NCBI RefSeq assembly: GCF_032854445.1
Contig: NC_088295.1
Location: 61,919,249-61,983,248 of the forward strand
Direction: 5' to 3'
DNA from: Liolophura sinensis
Taxonomy: Eukaryota; Mollusca; Polyplacophora; Chitonida; Chitonidae
Length of the DNA stretch: 64,000 bases
Part shown: positions 59,701 to 64,000 of the stretch, piece after piece
Layout: every line of letters starts with the position of its first letter
Position numbering within the stretch: the first letter of the stretch is position 1
Made by a program: the position numbers and the translations under genes
Notes under the pieces: generated by a model
Seen by the model: the letters and a program-made list of their open reading frames with translations, nothing else
Databases searched by the model: none
What the model was told of the DNA's origin: nothing

Positions 59701-61587
59701 ATTTCTTTCAAGTTCACAAACGTTCAGCTCCTCAGTTTTCTCCATCGTTCGTCTACTCTAAATGACCTTTTTGTGAACCTTTTTTTTCAGATGCCCATTT
59801 TGTAATAATTGTCATCAAAAATATTCCCTAACATTTTTGACATGTCACGTGATACAGTAGGATTTTTTTGTTTTACCTTTAGCAATAAGAGAGTTCGAAC
59901 TTTTTAAACACTAATATTGTGTAACATACAACTGCGATTAAAAACGGTTTTCAGAGTATCAACTCACTAACAAAGATGATTCAAGTATTTAAATTACTTA
60001 CCCCTGTCTATATTTATATTATATTCCTCTGTCTATATTTAGATTACAAAATCCTGTCGTTTATATTATATTTACCTCGCTCACGATAGACTCTGTCTTG
60101 TACACATCATAACGGAATCCTGCGTCACAACCAACGGACGAATTTGAGGTAGCATTATAGACCAAACAAGCGTTGTCAAATATCTCCATGCTGTGGTTGT
60201 TTAGGCCGTTTTCATCTGAACCCAGACTCAGTTCCAAATCACGGCATACAAACTTTGGTTCAAATCCTGCAAATATATTTAGAACCGTTTTGTGATATTT
60301 ATAACTCACTATCGTAGTTGTGCCAACCAAGATATCCGAGTAGTAAGCTTCTGGCTTGTAAACGAGAGATGCGGGGTTCAATCCCGAATAGAGTCATACC
60401 TAGGGATTTTAAAATTATCACTCTCGGTACTGCACAAACATTTCTATCAGAATAAGGGAACTATGCCACCAGCTTGCCATGCCGGTATTGATGTAATGTG
60501 ACTGACTGGCTGCCACTCAGTCATAATAGGCCGTCTTTGGCATGGCGTCCAAATCAGGCGGCAATATACGTACATATACTCGCCAGTTTTGGGATGAGCC
60601 AACTTTAAACAGACATCAATGTAAAATTGTGAAAATATTGCTGAAGGCGACTTTTAATTCTAATACAAATAAACACTTCAAAGCGATGAAGCTACACATA
60701 CAAGGTCGATATTGAACATTTTTGAAAACGACATTTCAACAACAATCCCAATAGAAACAGAGAGTCTGACTAAAGCAAACTCTTAGGCCGATATCATACA
60801 CCAGATAAAGTCTAAATCTAAAACGTTCAAAATTTTTCAACATCCCAAGTCGTTTTTAACGAACGTATGACTATGCAAAGAGTCCCATGAGTGCCTTACT
60901 GCTTATATTTTCGTACTCGTACACGAACAAATAGACTGCCTGCGGCTATCAGTGAGTCTTCAGCTTCAACTTTAGTACAGATCAGTTTGCGACATGACAC
61001 TGCTTGTAACTGTTGTTCAGCCGGTTGTTCATATGCTGGTATATGAAGATAGGTGGCCTGATTTGGACAGTCAGGGACAGTACCATCTGAGTCTAGGTTG
61101 ATTGAGTGAGCTTAAATGTCTGTTTCTGAAACAGGAGGAGGTCATTGAAACACTTGAAGCGAGAAAACTATTGATAATAGCCAGGTTACTGGGCTCGGTT
61201 GTTCGAAATTGGTTTAAGAGTTAATACCAGATGTAGTATTCAGCCAAGTCTTCAATTTTGCACTTAGCCCAAAAACAAAAGCACATTCAGAATAAGCGAC
61301 CTGAAATACACTAGAATACATCAAACTAAGTGACTTAGAAGAACAAACTTCATAGCCCTAAGGCAAATATGTATATTATGTATATTATATATACTGACAT
61401 TATGTATAGTGACAGCTGAATACCGATATACCTAGAAATGTATACGTTTACCTGTGAAGATAATAAGGAACGTTGCGTGAACCGATGATATGTACGATGC
61501 CAGCAACAGCACTACCTGGATCCAATGCCACCTTCCTCCCCGTTCCAAGAATTGCATGGCTTCATCCTCTGTAAATGACTCCGACAT
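50713..61587 (-). CDS. SLC22-like organic ion transporter, gene D (complete, 557 aa)
   Basis: Intact 12-TM SLC22/MFS transporter. Exons: 61452-61587, 60076-60266, 58066-58296, 56393-56595, 55046-55366, 53551-53685, 52825-52910, 51816-51933, 51196-51268, 50713-50892. They total 1674 nt, one open frame from ATG 61587 to TGA 50713. Exon 1: MSESFTEDEAMQFLERGGRW then TM1. Exon 2: GFEPKFVCRDLELSLG with four Cys and NAT/NSS sites in the extracellular loop. Exon 3: WNLICDKAYLSEVSQMLF and SDRVGRRW, the MFS TM2-TM3 motif. Exon 4: RGVYLSELTPLKFRP and MRGMNWRYF. Exon 5 (106 codons) has a shorter TM6-TM7 loop without the MVPSAD repeats of A and B. Exon 6: YYGLSLMSSAMSGDR. Exon 7: HFGRKKTMMMCYG. Exon 10: LPWGPGVIFGG and PETNNRQLPQ. 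Exons 2 and 3 are unusually close to gene C. A 63-bp minisatellite begins within about 10 bp of the exon 5 acceptor. Confidence 0.93.
51360..51535 (-). mobile_element. tRNA-derived SINE, partial
   Basis: CGATTGATTTTCACGCCGTT, GTGGCCAGCATTATGGTGGC and ACAACTACCCGCAGGTTGCA. In intron 8 of gene D. Confidence 0.85.
55373..55600. repeat. 63-bp minisatellite, about 3.5 copies
   Basis: Units with AATAACACGATCACATAAAT and TTTCACGTGCCTGGGTATC, nearly identical. It lies in intron 4 of gene D and starts only about 7 bp from the exon 5 acceptor. Confidence 0.93.
57428..57655. repeat. ~31-bp minisatellite, about 7 copies
   Basis: Diverged units of ACAGTACAGCAAAGAAACCG-TACAGAAAGGCA in intron 3 of gene D. 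They produce spurious minus-strand open frames rich in F, L and C. Confidence 0.85.
59640..59865. repeat. Block in gene D intron 2 shared with gene B intron 2
   Basis: Counterpart of 27958-28165. It lies about 210 bp from exon 2 here and about 420 bp in gene B. No equivalent was noticed in intron 2 of gene A or C. Confidence 0.75.
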
Positions 61588-61884
61588 TTCCACTGCAGAT
61601 GTGTAGTCCGGTCTTCAGATCGTTCTTAGCAGCGCCTAATCGTAACACATTTAACACGTTCATGTGTGAGATCTATATGTATATGTTACCTGACATGCGT
61701 TAAGAGATTTAAGACACTGACCCAAATCTCTATTTGTACTTTAAGTATATGCGGCTTAAGTAGGTTATAACCCCTTTGTGCACATACGAAATTAGACATT
61801 CCGAGGTCGTAATGCCTGGGATATAATTCCCATCACAACCCTCCTTTTGCATAAGCGCGTGACTAACACGCTTGCTAATGAGCC

Positions 61885-62000
61885 AGTAATATGACTGAGT
61901 GCGTGCTTGGGGTTTAACGTCGTACTCAACAATTTTTCAGCCATATGACGACGAAGGAATCCTTAGGGTGCATGTACGTGTAATGTGCCTCCTTGTTGCA
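61885..62000 (+). mobile_element. Second dispersed repeat family, 5' fragment
   Basis: GTGCTTGGGGTTTAACGTCG, TTCAGCCATATGACGACGAA and GTGCCTCCTTGTTGCAGG. Confidence 0.8.
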
Positions 62001-62589
62001 GGAAATGTTTAAATGAAATAAAATTTAACAGTATAAAAATATGAGACAATGTAAACATCACATGTACCACACACATTATAATTATGTTTTGTTACATTTA
62101 AACTGCCCGTAATGGTACAGTATCATTGGTCAGCAAGGTTAAAAAAACATTCATAATTTTTCATAAATAGTGTCTGCTATGCCCGCTATTTATTTATTTA
62201 TCTCTATAAAAACAACGAAGAAAACATCACGAAAGGAAGCTAATATTTGACCATAACACAGGGTCTATTTCGATAAGCGCACTGATATGGCGTACTCGGG
62301 TGACGTAAGAAGTGCCCTCGTATATATGGCGTACTCATAAATAAGGACATAGGGTTTTAAGAGTCCAGTCAGTGATGACTATTGACAACAAGTATGTTCT
62401 TCATGTTCTGTGTACATTTCTTGTGCGGACAGGGTGGAACATTATAATTTACGCATAGCATACTCGCCTTAAATTGCTTCGCTTTTATTAATGCCAATTA
62501 CGTATTCAGTGCCGTGGAAAAACACGGCAGCAATGTGGAAATAAAACGTTAACGGAAAAATTGTTTATCGTGTATACAATACACATGCG

Positions 62590-62825
62590 CGATTTATTTA
62601 TTTTATTTATTTGATTGGCGTTTGACGCCGTACTCAAGAATATTTCACTTATACGGCGGTGGCCAGCATTATGGTGGGAGCCGGAGGGGGGGGAACTCAC
62701 GACTATCCGCGGGTTGCTGCCAGACCTTCCCACGTACGGCCGGAGAAGAAAGCAGCCTAAGCTGGACTTGGACTCACAACATGCCGTGCTGGCATGCTAA
62801 TCGCCTCGGCCACAGATGCCCTCAT
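62590..62825 (-). mobile_element. tRNA-derived SINE, near complete
   Basis: TTTGATTGGCGTTTGACGCC, GGTGGCCAGCATTATGGTGG, ACGACTATCCGCGGGTTGCT and a head ending TAATCGCCTCGGCCACAGAT. Confidence 0.9.
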
Positions 62826-62964
62826 GCTCGATTTATACATATATATCCATTTGTCTGCACGCAGTGTCATAGCAACGTTATAAAATATACAGACCTATCT
62901 CATTATTACCATTGTGACCTTCCCTATATACCTCTGCTTTCCTTTTCAATGTAATTTCATATTA

Positions 62965-63130
62965 TTATGTTTCATGCTGGCTTGCTCTCCGGCCGCACGT
63001 GGGAAGATCTGCCAGTAATCTACGGAAGTTCGTGGGTTTTTTCCGGGCTCTGCCCGATTTAATTTCATCAGGCCTCCGTCGTATAAGTGAAATATTCTTG
63101 AGTGCAGCGTAAAACACGATTCAAATAAAT
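62965..63130 (+). mobile_element. tRNA-derived SINE, body
   Basis: CATGCTGGCTTGCTCTCCGG, TCCGTCGTATAAGTGAAATA and CTTGAGTGCAGCGTAAAACA with an AAAT tail. Opposite orientation to the copy at 62590. Confidence 0.88.
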
Positions 63131-64000
63131 AATTAAATATCATTATATTTCACGCGTCTTGGTTTGTGGCCGGCAATTCGCAGAGGACAACCAGGCAAAA
63201 TTACCCATAGGCGGTCACAAACTACAAAGCACGCATGTGCATTTCAGTAAGGTACCGGAGGTTAAGAACAAGAACATCATTATAAGCTTTAACAACAACA
63301 ATGGCGTCCTTACAGAGCTTATCGTCGCAGATAGTAATATAGCTGACTGCAAACCGCTGCACCCAGTGAACCCTCTCACACGTAATAGGATTACTGGTTT
63401 GCTTCAGACTTGGATGACCAAACACTCTGTTAATCTACACTGGAAATGTACCAAATCCGATTTAAACCAGGGACATATAGAACCAAATCTGAATTAAGGT
63501 TGAATCACTTAGTAGAGTATATGTGTAGCAAAATAAATCATAGTATCAGAAACTGCACACCCTGCACAACTAGGTCGAAGAACGTAGATGTACAAACGCT
63601 TTAGCTTCATGAAGATGCATATGTTATTCGCTCATTTCTGATAGATAACAGTCGCTTTTAAATTTCGTGTTGTCCAATTTCTCCGGCTCTACTCTAATAC
63701 ACATATATGCAAATCTTGCAAAGCAATATTATGCATACTTACACTGGGAGCCTCTGACCGTTAGCATAAAAATCTGGCAACTCACAGTGAAAACATATCT
63801 CCCGTCTGTTTGCCAGGCACACAGCGCTGGTCAAACGAACCCAGAAAATCAATAGGCTCTACCGGTCAGCTGTGCTCCTAACCAACAGAGGTCAGTCTCG
63901 ACTGACCGGCCTGCGACCCCGGGTATTTAACGTTCACGGCGTAATTTTCTCGTGGTTATTTGTGTTATGTTTCTTTCATATCCCATACCGCAACATTTAT

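Larger units (their letters stand above)
61588..64000. other. Upstream flank of gene D
   Basis: Holds a fragment of the GTTAAACCCCAAGC repeat family (61885-62000) and two SINE copies in opposite orientation (62590-62825 minus, 62965-63130 plus). Gene D promoter should lie just right of 61587, but no clear TATA box or other element was identified. Confidence 0.45.

Noticed and set aside
63159-63497. Plus-strand 112-codon frame upstream of gene D
   Set aside because: No domain, no splice or promoter support, and composition like its surroundings.

Overview
This window looks like nuclear DNA of an invertebrate animal, most likely a mollusc. Genes are split into 9 to 10 small exons with GT/AG introns. 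It is AT-rich and full of microsatellites and minisatellites. It also carries many copies of a tRNA-derived SINE of the kind common in mollusc genomes, plus an I/Jockey-type LINE. I see no prokaryotic gene organisation, CRISPR array or cellular RNA gene.

The protein-coding content is a tandem array of four related genes, all on the minus strand, for 12-TM transporters of the SLC22 (organic cation/anion/carnitine) branch of the major facilitator superfamily. In transcription order (right to left) they are gene D (61587 to 50713, complete, 557 aa), gene C (46785 to 37459, all ten exons present but two single-base frameshifts), gene B (31121 to 19298, complete, 635 aa, with a second possible first exon at 33521-33743) and gene A (8238 to 243, exons 1-8; the last two exons lie beyond the left edge). 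All four share the same exon lengths and intron phases (1,0,0,2,2,2,1,2,0) except in exon 1, exon 5 and the last exon. A resembles B, and C resembles D, so the array probably grew by duplication of a pair. Exon 5, the cytoplasmic loop between TM6 and TM7, is the fast-evolving part. In A and B it is expanded and carries repeated Y-x-M-V-P-S type motifs.

The 11 kb between A and B (8239-19297) is mostly transposable-element DNA: a degraded LINE (11177-15795) with gag-like zinc knuckles, AP endonuclease, reverse transcriptase and RNase H, and to its left an inverted and tandemly duplicated piece of the same element (9101-10079). The other intergenic gaps (33744-37458, 46786-50712, 61588-64000) hold SINEs, minisatellites and palindromic repeats, with no gene I can support except a weak open region near 47860-48281.

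The best targets for a second look are the inverted copy of exon 7 inside intron 6 of gene B, the two alternative first exons of gene B with a cluster of palindromic motifs between them, the repeated motif in the exon 5 loop, the patchy near-identity of exon 3 between C and D, and a block shared by intron 2 of B and D.
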